This document shows, in pieces, positions 22,668 to 29,169 of a stretch of 29,169 nucleotides of DNA. Origin of the DNA: an uncultured Subdoligranulum sp. (lineage in GTDB: Bacteria > Bacillota_A > Clostridia > Oscillospirales > Ruminococcaceae); NCBI GenBank assembly GCA_900772715.1, contig CAAGRN010000097.1, forward strand, positions 1-29,169, given 5' to 3'. A program made the position numbers and the translations under genes. The stretch's first letter is position 1. Each line of letters starts with the position of its first letter. Below the pieces are notes generated by a model. It did no database searches and had not been told where the DNA came from. It saw only the letters and a program-made list of their open reading frames with translations.

Positions 22668-23779
22668 TTGTCAGCGCCCCCTTTCTGCTTACGCCCGGCG
22701 GCTGCCTTGGCGATTACGCTGCGCATCAGCAGGGCAAAGGCTGCCAGATAGATGATAACGGAAATAACGATGTCGATGGTTTCCGAGGAATAGGCAGGCT
22801 GCATGGCAGCGCCGCCCACCTGAATGTAGCTGATGAACAGCGCCGAAAAGATGGTGCCGATGGGGTTGGAGCTGGCAAGCAGCGCAACGGGAATGCCGTT
22901 GAAGCCCATACCCAGAATCGCCTTTTGCAGCACATACTGACCGGTACCCGCCAGATAGTAAATGCCGCCGCCGATGCCGGACAGCGCACCGGAAATGACC
23001 ATGGAAAGCACAATGTTGCGCTTGGCATTGATGCCTGCATACTGTGCGGCGTCGCGGCTCAGACCGCACGCCTTCAGCTCATAGCCGAAGGTGGTCTTTT
23101 GCAGCACGACCCACATCAAAACGGAGAAGGCAATGGTCAGCAGGACCGAAATGTTGATCCAGCTGGAGCCGCCGAACAGGGCGCTCAGAAAGCCCTTGGG
23201 GATGATGGCGCCGGGGTTGGCGGCGGACAGCGCTGCCGTGCGGTCCGAGTTGGAGGCACCCCATGCGGACGCCAGCATAACGGGGTCATTGGCAAGGATC
23301 AAGTTGACCAGATACATACCGATCCAGTTGAACATAATGGCGGTGATGACCTCGTTGACATTGAAATACGCCTTGAACAGACCCGGAAATACGCCCCAGA
23401 TGGCGCCGCCCACGGCACCTGCCAGCAGACAGACAAACCACGGCATCTGGAATTGGATGGCGCACAGCAGGGCAAAAAAGGCGCCCATGGTATACTGACC
23501 GGAGGCACCGATGTTGAAAAGCCCGGTCTTGAAGGCAAAGCCTACCGAAAGACCGCACATCATCAGGGGCGCGGCCTGGTACAGCACCTTGGCGAACTTG
23601 TCCAGGCTGCTGAAGCCGGTGGTCATCATAGAGGTCATACCGCCCAGAGCGGCACCGGGGTTCAGGATGACAAGCAGCACAAAGCCCAGCACCAGACCGA
23701 TCACGATGGACAGCAGGCTGGCCAGCACGCTTACGGCGGCGGGACGCTGCAGCAGCGGGTTTTTGTTTTGGTTTTTCAT
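22664..23779 (-). CDS. Nucleoside ABC transporter permease (NupP type)
   Basis: The second permease, 371 aa, with about nine hydrophobic segments and a longer N-terminus than its partner (KNQNKNPLLQRPAAVSVLAS). LMCGLSVGFAFKTGLFNIGASGQYTMG (about 75-100) and FGYELKACGLSRDAAQYAGIN (about 230-250) are the family signature and coupling loop. It pairs with the downstream permease to form the membrane channel, as YufP/NupP and YufQ/NupQ do. A 4-nt ATGA overlap with the ATPase gene at 23776-23779 and AAAGGAG at 8 nt indicate coupled translation. Confidence 0.93.
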   Translation of the reverse strand: MKNQNKNPLLQRPAAVSVLASLLSIVIGLVLGFVLLVILNPGAALGGMTSMMTTGFSSLDKFAKVLYQAAPLMMCGLSVGFAFKTGLFNIGASGQYTMGAFFALLCAIQFQMPWFVCLLAGAVGGAIWGVFPGLFKAYFNVNEVITAIMFNWIGMYLVNLILANDPVMLASAWGASNSDRTAALSAANPGAIIPKGFLSALFGGSSWINISVLLTIAFSVLMWVVLQKTTFGYELKACGLSRDAAQYAGINAKRNIVLSMVISGALSGIGGGIYYLAGTGQYVLQKAILGMGFNGIPVALLASSNPIGTIFSALFISYIQVGGAAMQPAYSSETIDIVISVIIYLAAFALLMRSVIAKAAAGRKQKGGADK

Positions 23780-25314
23780 TGCTGCATCTCCTTTTGCTTT
23801 TTGGCACCGGCCATGTACAGACCCAGTTCCTCAACGGTTGTCTTTTTGGGGTCGAACTCACCGACCAGCTCGCCCTCGTACATAACGAGAATCCGGTCGG
23901 ATAGGTTCATTACCTCGTCCAGCTCCAAGCTGACCAGCAGAACCGCCCTGCCCTTGTCGCGCTCGGCAACGATCTGCTTGTGGTTATACTCAATGGCGCC
24001 GACATCCAGACCGCGGGTGGGCTGCACGGCAATCAGCAGCTCGGGATCTTTATCGACCTCGCGGGCAATGATCGCCTTTTGCTGGTTGCCGCCGGACATA
24101 CTGCGGGCGATGGTGGCGGGACCCTGACCGCTGCGCACGTCATACTGTGCAATCAGGCGTGTTGCGTACTCCTGCACGGCAGCAGCCTTGATAAAGCCGT
24201 GGCTCTGGAACTGCGGCTGCCAGTAGCGCTGCAAAACCAGATTGTCCGCCAGTGTAAAGTCCAGCACCAAGCCGTGCTTGTGGCGATCCTCGGGGATGTG
24301 GCTCATACCCAGCTTGGAGCGCTCACGGATGGCGGCACCCGTGATATCATGCCCCTTCAGGGTGATGGTACCGGCGCTGGGCTTTTCAAGACCCGACAAG
24401 CCGTAGACCAATTCGGTCTGACCGTTGCCCTCAATACCGGCAACGCAGACGATCTCCCCGGCGCGCACCTGAAAATCTACGCCCTTGACGGCATTGTTCT
24501 TGTGCGCCTTGCTGGGTACGACAAGCCCCTTGACGTCCAGAACGACCTCGCCCGGCTCGCAGGGCTTTTTCTCAACGGCAAAATCGACATCGCGCCCGAC
24601 CATCATACGGGACAGCTCCTCCTTGGAGGTGTCGGCGATATCCACCGTACCGATGTAGCGCCCTTTTTGCAGAACAGTGCAGCGGTCAGCCACCGCCATG
24701 ATCTCGTTGAGCTTGTGGGTGATGAACAAAATGCTCTTGCCCTCTGCCTTGAAGCCGCGCATAATTTCCATCAATTCGTCAATTTCCTGCGGCGTCAGCA
24801 CGGCAGTCGGCTCGTCGAAAATCAGGATCTCATTGTCGCGGTAGAGCATCTTCAGGATTTCAACACGCTGCTGCATACCGACAGAAATGTTGCTGACCAG
24901 CGCATCGGGGTCAACCTTCAGACCGTACTTCTCGCTCAGCGCCATGACCTTTTTGCGCGCAGCATCCTTTTTGAGGAAACCGAGCTTGGTATCCTCGACA
25001 CCCAGAATGATGTTGTCCAGAACGGTAAAGCATTCCACCAGTTTAAAGTGCTGGTGTACCATACCGATACCCAGCGCGGTGGCCTCGTTGGGGTCGGTGA
25101 TCTTGACCTCCTTGCCGTTCTTTTTAATGATGCCCTGTTCGGGCTGGTACATACCGAACAGTACGCTCATCAGCGTGGATTTGCCGGCACCGTTTTCGCC
25201 CAGCAAGGCATGGATCTCGCCCTTGCGCAGCTGCAGGGTGACATCGTCATTTGCCTTGATGCCCGGAAATTCCTTGGTGATGTGCAGCATTTCGATGACA
25301 TAATTCTCTGCCAA
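23776..25314 (-). CDS. Nucleoside ABC transporter ATP-binding protein, double-domain (NupO type), TTG start
   Basis: Tandem ABC ATPase, 512 aa, powering the two permeases. Domain 1 has Walker A GENGAGKST (39-47), signature SVGMQQRVEIL (about 144-154) and Walker B ILIFDEPTAVL. Domain 2 has the altered GIEGNGQTEL in place of a normal Walker A, as in RbsA and NupO/YufO, and the signature MSGGNQQKAI with TRGLDVGAIE. The only suitable start is TTG at 25312-25314; the family-conserved YVIEML follows within seven residues, so the first ATG inside it would be too short. An AGGAAAGGGG ribosome binding site lies 10 nt upstream. It has its own promoter, separate from the lipoprotein gene. Confidence 0.94.
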   Translation of the reverse strand: MAENYVIEMLHITKEFPGIKANDDVTLQLRKGEIHALLGENGAGKSTLMSVLFGMYQPEQGIIKKNGKEVKITDPNEATALGIGMVHQHFKLVECFTVLDNIILGVEDTKLGFLKKDAARKKVMALSEKYGLKVDPDALVSNISVGMQQRVEILKMLYRDNEILIFDEPTAVLTPQEIDELMEIMRGFKAEGKSILFITHKLNEIMAVADRCTVLQKGRYIGTVDIADTSKEELSRMMVGRDVDFAVEKKPCEPGEVVLDVKGLVVPSKAHKNNAVKGVDFQVRAGEIVCVAGIEGNGQTELVYGLSGLEKPSAGTITLKGHDITGAAIRERSKLGMSHIPEDRHKHGLVLDFTLADNLVLQRYWQPQFQSHGFIKAAAVQEYATRLIAQYDVRSGQGPATIARSMSGGNQQKAIIAREVDKDPELLIAVQPTRGLDVGAIEYNHKQIVAERDKGRAVLLVSLELDEVMNLSDRILVMYEGELVGEFDPKKTTVEELGLYMAGAKKQKEMQQ

Positions 25315-25358
25315 TCGTTATACGCCCCTTTCCTGTAAAACACAGCTTACTACCCTAT

Positions 25359-25387
25359 AGTATACAGAAAAAACAACTTTTACACAA
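25359..25387 (-). promoter_or_regulatory. Promoter of the NupO-type ATPase operon
   Basis: On the minus strand TTGTGT (25382-25387), 17 bp, TATACT (25359-25364). The TATACTATAG around the -10 is identical to that at the pyk promoter. The transcript would run through both permeases to pdp. Confidence 0.6.
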
Positions 25388-25453
25388 GAGAATTTGCACA
25401 AAATTGGCAAAAAATCAGAACTTTTTTGGACACCCGTCCTAAAATGCCCCGCG

Positions 25454-25489
25454 AAAAACAAAATGCCCCGCGCATTTCTGCGCGGGGCA
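25454..25489 (-). terminator. Terminator after the BMP lipoprotein gene
   Basis: On the minus strand TGCCCCGCGC (80-89 of the 25400s) pairs with GCGCGGGGCA (25464-25473), 10 bp with a 6-nt loop, followed by TTTTGTTTTT. It separates the abundant substrate-binding protein from the ATPase operon. Confidence 0.88.
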
Positions 25490-25505
25490 AACGAGCTACA
25501 GGTTA

Positions 25506-26609
25506 TCAGCCCTGATAATCCACGGTGATGGCGGAAACCTCGGGGTGAACATCGGCGTCAAAGCTGGCGTCGATAACCAGAGAGCCGTCAACGATGCTCT
25601 TGTACAGGGCGTCGTACTGCTCCTTGGTGAACTTGGTGAACTTGCTGGTTTCCATGGGCAGACCCACGCAATCCTCAGCAGCGCCCAAGGTGGTCTCCTT
25701 GCCGGCGTAGGTTTCGGTGAACTTCCAGCCGTTGTTCATGGAGTCGGTCAGAGCCAGGTTGACAGAGTTGGCGAGAGCCTTCATGGCAGAGGTGATAACA
25801 GTGTCGAACTGACCGGACTGGTCAACGTCAACGCCGATCATCTTGCCGCCGTTGGCCTTAGCAGCAGCGTCGCAGCTCGTGCAGACGGGACCGCCGCAAG
25901 CAAAGACGACCTCGGTGCCGGCAGAATACCAGCTGTCCATCTTGGTCTTGACCTCGTCGGTGGCTTTAAAGTCGCCGGAGTACCAGTAGTTAATGCTGAC
26001 GTCATCAGCACCGATCTCCTTGGCAGCAGCCTCGGCACCCTGCACAAAGCCGTAGCCGTAGCGGATAACGGCGGGGACAGCCATGCCGCCCAGGAAGCCC
26101 AGCTTCTTGTAGCCATCATAAACAGCGGCGTAGCCTGCCAGGTAACCGGCCTGCTCCTCACGGTAGGTGATCAAAGCAGTGTTGGCGGCGGCAGCGGAAT
26201 CGCCCAGATCAAAAGCGGAAACGTCCAGCGCCAGGAACTGAACATCGGGGTACTTGGCCTGAGCCTCAGCGATGGAGGAACCGAACAGATAACCGGCGAC
26301 AACGATAGCCTTGGCACCGTCGTTTACGGCATTGTCCATCTGCTCCAGACGGGCAGAGTCAGAGTCCTCGGTAGGACGGTAGTAGTTGGCGTTCAGGTTG
26401 TTGGCAGCGCAGAAATCTTTGACGCCCTGCCAGGTGTACTGGTTGAAGGACTGGTCATCGATGTTGCCGACGTCGGTAACGAAGGCAACGTCAGTCTTGC
26501 TGCCGGAAGCGGAACCCTGAGAAGCAGCGGAGGAAGCATTGCTGCCGCCGCAAGCTGCCAGAGAAAACGCCATAGCAGCGGTCAGAACCATTGCAAGGAA
26601 CTTTTTCAT
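25506..26609 (-). CDS. BMP-family nucleoside-binding lipoprotein
   Basis: Extracellular substrate-binding lipoprotein of the BMP/Med family (PnrA, NupN), 367 aa. The signal peptide MKKFLAMVLTAAMAFS ends in a lipobox LAAC with Cys20, followed by a Ser/Ala/Gly-rich linker (21-38). The mature domain starts KTDVAFVTDVGNIDDQSFNQ (39-58), typical of the family. YPDVQFLALDVSAF (120-133), GFLGGMAVPAVIRYGYGFVQG and VVFACGGPVCTS also fit. It should deliver purine or pyrimidine nucleosides to the adjacent permeases. AGGAG at 26619-26623 lies 9 nt before the ATG. It has its own promoter and terminator, consistent with high expression of binding proteins. Confidence 0.95.
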   Translation of the reverse strand: MKKFLAMVLTAAMAFSLAACGGSNASSAASQGSASGSKTDVAFVTDVGNIDDQSFNQYTWQGVKDFCAANNLNANYYRPTEDSDSARLEQMDNAVNDGAKAIVVAGYLFGSSIAEAQAKYPDVQFLALDVSAFDLGDSAAAANTALITYREEQAGYLAGYAAVYDGYKKLGFLGGMAVPAVIRYGYGFVQGAEAAAKEIGADDVSINYWYSGDFKATDEVKTKMDSWYSAGTEVVFACGGPVCTSCDAAAKANGGKMIGVDVDQSGQFDTVITSAMKALANSVNLALTDSMNNGWKFTETYAGKETTLGAAEDCVGLPMETSKFTKFTKEQYDALYKSIVDGSLVIDASFDADVHPEVSAITVDYQG

Positions 26610-26688
26610 AGCTTTGTTCTCCTATTTTGGGGGCTGTATGTATAGCCCGTGCATTGTTGTGAAGGGCGAATCCCTCCACGTTGCTTTT

Positions 26689-26717
26689 AGTATACCTTGT
26701 TTTACGATGTTTTGCAA
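26689..26717 (-). promoter_or_regulatory. Promoter of the BMP lipoprotein gene
   Basis: On the minus strand TTGCAA (26712-26717), 17 bp, TATACT (26689-26694). The leader is about 70 nt and contains a small hairpin, GGGCT/AGCCC (26631-26648), 8 nt before the SD. I see no riboswitch fold in it. Confidence 0.65.
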
Positions 26718-26766
26718 CATTTTGGGCAGGATTTAAACATTACAAAACGATAACGAAACAAAGATT

Positions 26767-26794
26767 CGCCGCTGCATCGCCAAAAAGCGCGGCG
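26767..26794 (-). terminator. Possible terminator after the radical SAM gene
   Basis: CGCCGC and GCGGCG (26767-26772, 26789-26794) form a 6-bp stem around a 16-nt loop, followed on the minus strand by AATCTTTGTTT. It is a weak structure, directly after the stop codon. Confidence 0.3.
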
Positions 26795-26795
26795 C

Positions 26796-27710
26796 TCAGA
26801 CCCCCTGCAGGTCAAAGGGCGGGGTGTATTCCTCGCGCGCACTGCTTTTTTGCTGCATATAGCCGTCCGTCAGCCCAAGGCGCACAGCTTCATCAATGAC
26901 CTTGCGGTATTCGTAGCTGGTGATGCGCCGCCCAAGCCCGTGGTCGGCGGCGTGGTAAAAGGGGGTAAACTGGCTCATCAGGCTCGGAACAAAGGGGGTG
27001 GCGGTTTCCTCGCGCAGCCGTGCCAGGGTTTGCAGCACGGCAAGGCTGTCCTGCGTGTGTCCGGGCAGGGCCAAATGCCGCACAATAACGCCGCGCTGCA
27101 GATAGCCGTCGGCATCGTATACGGGCGCACCGGTCTGCAAAAGCATCTGGCGTAAAGCTGCCTCGGCAACGGCAGGATAATCCGCAGCCGCCGAAAGCTC
27201 GGCGCTGACAGCGGACGAGGCATATTTGAAATCCGCCAGCCAGATATCCACATACCCGGAAAGTGCCTGTATAGTTTCGACCGTTTCGTAGCCGCCGGTG
27301 TTGTAAACGATGGGCAGCCGCAGCCCGCGGGCGCGGGCGGTGTCCAGCGCTTCGGTGACCCACGGCAGAAACTGGGTGGCGGTGATAAGGTTGATGTTTT
27401 TGGCATCGCCCTGCTGCAATTCCAGAAAAATTTCCGAAAGCCGCGCGGCGGAAATTTCCTTGCCTACCCCCTGCTGGCTGATGGGGAAATTCTGGCAATA
27501 GCAGCAGCGCAGCGTGCAGCCCGAAAAAAACACCGTGCCGCTGCCGGTGGCAGCCTCGGGGTCGCCGCTCAGGCACGGCTCCTCCCAGTGGTGCAGGGCG
27601 GCGCGCGCCACCCGCAGGGTGTCCCCTGCTCCGCACACGCCCACGGTACCGGCGGCGCGGTTTGCCCCGCACGCGCGGGGGCATAAAGTACAGTGCTGCG
27701 GCAGCTGCAT
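26796..27710 (-). CDS. PflX-like radical SAM protein
   Basis: Predicted radical SAM enzyme of the PflA/PflX group (COG1313), 304 aa. The SAM cluster motif CX3CX2C is in FSGCTLRCCYCQN (Cys65, 69 and 72 from ATG 27710). N-terminal Cys in CTLCPRACGANR and a further Cys about 16 residues later suggest a second iron-sulfur cluster, as in PflX. The middle has YNTGGYET and the C-terminus LPGHTQDS. No glycyl radical enzyme is in the window, so its substrate is unknown. I chose ATG 27710 with AAAGGTGG (27718-27725) over GTG 27722, which would have no ribosome binding site. It lies upstream of the BMP gene, in the same direction, but that gene has its own promoter. Confidence 0.87.
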   Translation of the reverse strand: MQLPQHCTLCPRACGANRAAGTVGVCGAGDTLRVARAALHHWEEPCLSGDPEAATGSGTVFFSGCTLRCCYCQNFPISQQGVGKEISAARLSEIFLELQQGDAKNINLITATQFLPWVTEALDTARARGLRLPIVYNTGGYETVETIQALSGYVDIWLADFKYASSAVSAELSAAADYPAVAEAALRQMLLQTGAPVYDADGYLQRGVIVRHLALPGHTQDSLAVLQTLARLREETATPFVPSLMSQFTPFYHAADHGLGRRITSYEYRKVIDEAVRLGLTDGYMQQKSSAREEYTPPFDLQGV

Positions 27711-27746
27711 AGAAAAATCCACCTTTACACAAAAAATTCAGATTTA

Positions 27747-27752
27747 ATTATA
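27747..27752 (-). promoter_or_regulatory. Extended -10 promoter for the radical SAM gene
   Basis: On the minus strand TGGTATAAT (TATAAT at 27747-27752 with the TG of an extended -10). No good -35 lies 17 bp upstream (TAACAT). The start is about 30 nt before the ATG. Confidence 0.5.
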
Positions 27753-27773
27753 CCATAAATCCATAAAATATGT

Positions 27774-27779
27774 TATACT
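27774..27779 (+). promoter_or_regulatory. Extended -10 promoter for deoD-cdd
   Basis: TGTTATACT (TATACT at 27774-27779 with TG one base upstream). The -35 region is weak. The start is near 27786, leaving a leader of about 32 nt, too short for a riboswitch. Confidence 0.5.
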
Positions 27780-27817
27780 ATGTAGAACAAACTTTTTAAA
27801 AAGGAGAGAACTGCGAA

Positions 27818-28549
27818 ATGTCTACCCCTCACAACCGCGCCGAAATGGGCGATTTTGCCAAAACCGTACTGATGCCGGGGGATCCCCTGCGCGCTAAATT
27901 CATTGCCGAAACCTTTTTGGAGAATCCGCGCCTTGTTACCGATGTGCGCGGTATGCTGGGCTATACCGGCACCTATCAGGGGCGTCCCATCAGCGTGATG
28001 GGCAGCGGTATGGGTATGCCGTCCATCGGCATTTACTCCTACGAGCTGTACAGCCAGTACGGGGTCGAGAATATCATTCGCATCGGCTCTGCCGGTTCCT
28101 ACACGGACAAGGCAAAGCTGTTTGATGTGGTGCTGGCATCCGGCGCCTACTCCGAAAGCAACTATGCCGTGACCCAAAGCGGCGATATCGACGACATCCA
28201 GAAGCCCAGCGCCGAGCTGAATGCCGCCTTAAAATCCAGCGCCGAAGCGCAGGGCATCAAGGTGATCGAGGGCAACATCCATTCCTCGGATGTGTTCTAC
28301 CGTCAGGCGACCGATGCCAAGCCCACCTACTGGGAAAAGCTGCGGGACGAAAAGGGCTGCCTTGCCGTTGAGATGGAAAGCTTTGCCCTGTTCCACAATG
28401 CGCGGGTGCTGGGCAAGCGCGCCGCCTGCCTGCTGACCATTTCCGACAGCTTTGTTGCGCCGGAAATCACCACGGCAGAGCAGCGCCAGACCAGCTTTAC
28501 CGAGATGATGAAGGTCGCGCTGGCGGTGGAGCAGTATCTGGAGAAATAA
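27818..28549 (+). CDS. deoD: Purine-nucleoside phosphorylase, DeoD type
   Basis: Phosphorolyses (deoxy)inosine, guanosine or adenosine to base and (deoxy)ribose 1-phosphate. It has 243 aa, close to the E. coli hexameric enzyme. Family stretches are VLMPGDPLRAKFIA (17-30), GSGMGMPSIGIYSYEL (62-77), IRIGSAGSY (87-95), EMESFALF (185-192) and TISDSF with presumed catalytic Asp210 (SDH in E. coli). AAGGAGA sits 9 nt before the ATG. It starts a plus-strand unit with cdd and a lipoprotein gene and complements the pyrimidine phosphorylase on the other strand. His5, which phosphate contacts in homologues use, is present. Confidence 0.96.
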   Translation: MSTPHNRAEMGDFAKTVLMPGDPLRAKFIAETFLENPRLVTDVRGMLGYTGTYQGRPISVMGSGMGMPSIGIYSYELYSQYGVENIIRIGSAGSYTDKAKLFDVVLASGAYSESNYAVTQSGDIDDIQKPSAELNAALKSSAEAQGIKVIEGNIHSSDVFYRQATDAKPTYWEKLRDEKGCLAVEMESFALFHNARVLGKRAACLLTISDSFVAPEITTAEQRQTSFTEMMKVALAVEQYLEK

Positions 28550-28551
28550 GG

Positions 28552-28974
28552 ATGGAAAAAGCGGAAATTCAGGCTTTGATCCGCAAGGCCTTTGAAGGGC
28601 AGCAGTTTGCCTACACCCCCTACTCCCACTTTCGTGTGGGGGCTGCGCTGCGCGCCAAGGACGGCAGGGTCTACACCGGCTGCAACATCGAAAACGCCGG
28701 TTACACCCCCACCAACTGTGCCGAGCGCACGGCGCTGTTCAAGGCTGTCAGCGAGGGCGTGCGCGAATTTGACGCCATTGCCATTGTGGGCAGCCGACAG
28801 GGCGAGGTCAACACGCTGGTCACCGGTCCGTGCGGCGTCTGCCGGCAGGCGCTGTATGAATTCGGCGGGGATGCGCTGACCGTTATTATGGCAAAAACCG
28901 AGGACGACTACATTGTGACGACCCTCGGCGCACTGCTGCCCTACGGCTTTGGTCCTGCAAACCTAGAAAAATAA
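28552..28974 (+). CDS. cdd: Cytidine deaminase, tetrameric type
   Basis: Hydrolytically deaminates cytidine and deoxycytidine to uridine and deoxyuridine, feeding the phosphorylase at 20288-21610. It has 140 aa, the short tetrameric form. The zinc ligands are Cys56 in NCAER, with catalytic Glu58, and Cys94 and Cys97 in PCGVC. YSHFRVGAAL (24-33) and TGCNIENAGY (42-51) bind the nucleoside. It starts 2 nt after the deoD stop, using GGAGAAATAAGG as a ribosome binding site within the deoD end, and is followed by a lipoprotein start 18 nt later. Confidence 0.97.
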   Translation: MEKAEIQALIRKAFEGQQFAYTPYSHFRVGAALRAKDGRVYTGCNIENAGYTPTNCAERTALFKAVSEGVREFDAIAIVGSRQGEVNTLVTGPCGVCRQALYEFGGDALTVIMAKTEDDYIVTTLGALLPYGFGPANLEK

Positions 28975-28992
28975 GGAGTCTTACCACAGTTT

Positions 28993-29106
28993 ATGAAAAA
29001 ATTCTTGGCATGGTTGGGTACAGCCGCCCTGCTGTTGGGTCTGTGCGGATGCAAGCCGACCCCGAAGCAAGCGCTGTGCGCCTCGGCATCCACCACCATA
29101 AAATAG
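28993..29106 (+). pseudogene. 5' end of a second BMP-like lipoprotein gene, interrupted by an inverted join
   Basis: ATG 28993 opens MKKFLAWLGTAALLLGLCGC, a complete lipoprotein signal peptide (basic start, hydrophobic core, lipobox LCGC, Cys20), followed by KPTPKQ. The frame then turns to unrelated sequence and stops at TAG 29104-29106 after 37 codons. The ribosome binding site is AAGGAG at 28973-28978, 14 nt away, a long gap. Near 29070-29075 the plus-strand meaning ends and the minus strand starts to read like a BMP domain. Only the first 25 or so residues belong to the real protein. It would be co-transcribed with deoD-cdd and is probably a nucleoside-binding lipoprotein. Confidence 0.55.
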
Positions 29107-29169
29107 GTGTCGGGGTACTGGTCCTGCAGCGCGTACACGATCTGCGCCATAGCATCCCCGCGGCAGACC
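29076..29169 (-). pseudogene. Inverted internal fragment of a BMP-like lipoprotein gene
   Basis: Read on the minus strand from the right edge, an open frame gives VCRGDAMAQIVYALQDQ, then YPDTYFMVVDAEAHSA. This aligns by eye with residues about 103-132 of the BMP lipoprotein at 25506-26609 (AIVVAGYLFGSSIAEAQAK, then YPDVQFLALDVSAF). It ends at the palindrome AGCGCT (29070-29075), beyond which the frame reads backward through the signal peptide. The strand and order fit an internal part of the neighbouring lipoprotein gene turned around. It continues past the window edge. Confidence 0.5.

Noticed and set aside
21567..22751. 394-aa open frame opposite the NupQ-type permease
   Set aside because: Gln/His/Gly-rich translation typical of antisense to membrane-protein codons; no domain.
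23980..25338. 452-aa open frame opposite the ATPase
   Set aside because: Antisense shadow of an ABC ATPase whose motifs are intact on the minus strand.
25545..26645. 366-aa open frame opposite the BMP lipoprotein
   Set aside because: Antisense shadow; the minus strand has signal peptide, lipobox and BMP motifs.
26610..26682. Riboswitch in the BMP leader
   Set aside because: About 70 nt with only a 5-bp hairpin; no aptamer core I recognise.
27780..27817. Purine riboswitch upstream of deoD
   Set aside because: The leader is about 32 nt, too short for an aptamer, and has no paired stems.

Overview
The window looks like a chromosomal piece from a GC-rich, Gram-positive gut clostridium, most likely an Oscillospiraceae/Ruminococcaceae relative of Faecalibacterium, Gemmiger or Subdoligranulum. 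This rests on the gene order (a DivIVA-like tail next to ileS, and yajC next to a TIGR04086-type membrane protein), a SpoIIM-like gene beside a Xer recombinase, the LuxS and PyNP types, and codons rich in G/C at third positions. The genus is an inference. About 93% of the window is coding and no gene-free stretch exceeds 300 bases. I see no tRNA, rRNA, CRISPR array or insertion sequence.

Left part (1-7557, plus strand): the C-terminal tail of a probable DivIVA protein, ileS and a strong terminator, then a tightly packed run lspA - RluD-type pseudouridine synthase - HAD phosphatase - orphan PTS EIIA - DUF1294 membrane protein. pta follows with its own promoter region and ends at a strong hairpin shared with the opposing pyk-luxS unit.

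Middle part (7578-17092): pyk and luxS run leftward. yajC diverges from pyk and is followed by a TIGR04086-type membrane protein and a SpoIIM-like membrane protein. The ribosome binding site of the TIGR04086 gene sits inside the 3' arm of a terminator-like hairpin. The SpoIIM-like gene overlaps a convergent Xer recombinase by 66 bp. A low-GC NUDIX gene with three inverted repeats upstream follows. Then comes a four-gene minus-strand operon: radA, sseB-like, a DUF7916-type predicted TIM barrel, and a GyrI-like gene.

Right part (17093-29169): a plus-strand cassette of two uncharacterised membrane proteins and a membrane-anchored M20 metallopeptidase ends at a bidirectional terminator. A nucleoside salvage locus follows. 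On the minus strand it has a BMP-type lipoprotein, a NupO-type double ATPase, two NupP/NupQ-type permeases and pyrimidine nucleoside phosphorylase. A PflX-like radical SAM gene lies upstream. On the plus strand, diverging from it, are deoD, cdd and the start of a second BMP-like lipoprotein. Together these would import nucleosides, deaminate cytidine and phosphorolyse purine and pyrimidine nucleosides.

The oddest spot is the right end. The second lipoprotein has an intact signal peptide, but the next ~95 bases encode BMP-like sequence on the opposite strand, as if part of the gene were inverted (a real inversion or an assembly join). Other points of interest are the M20 cassette, the SD-sequestering hairpin and the low-GC NUDIX islet.
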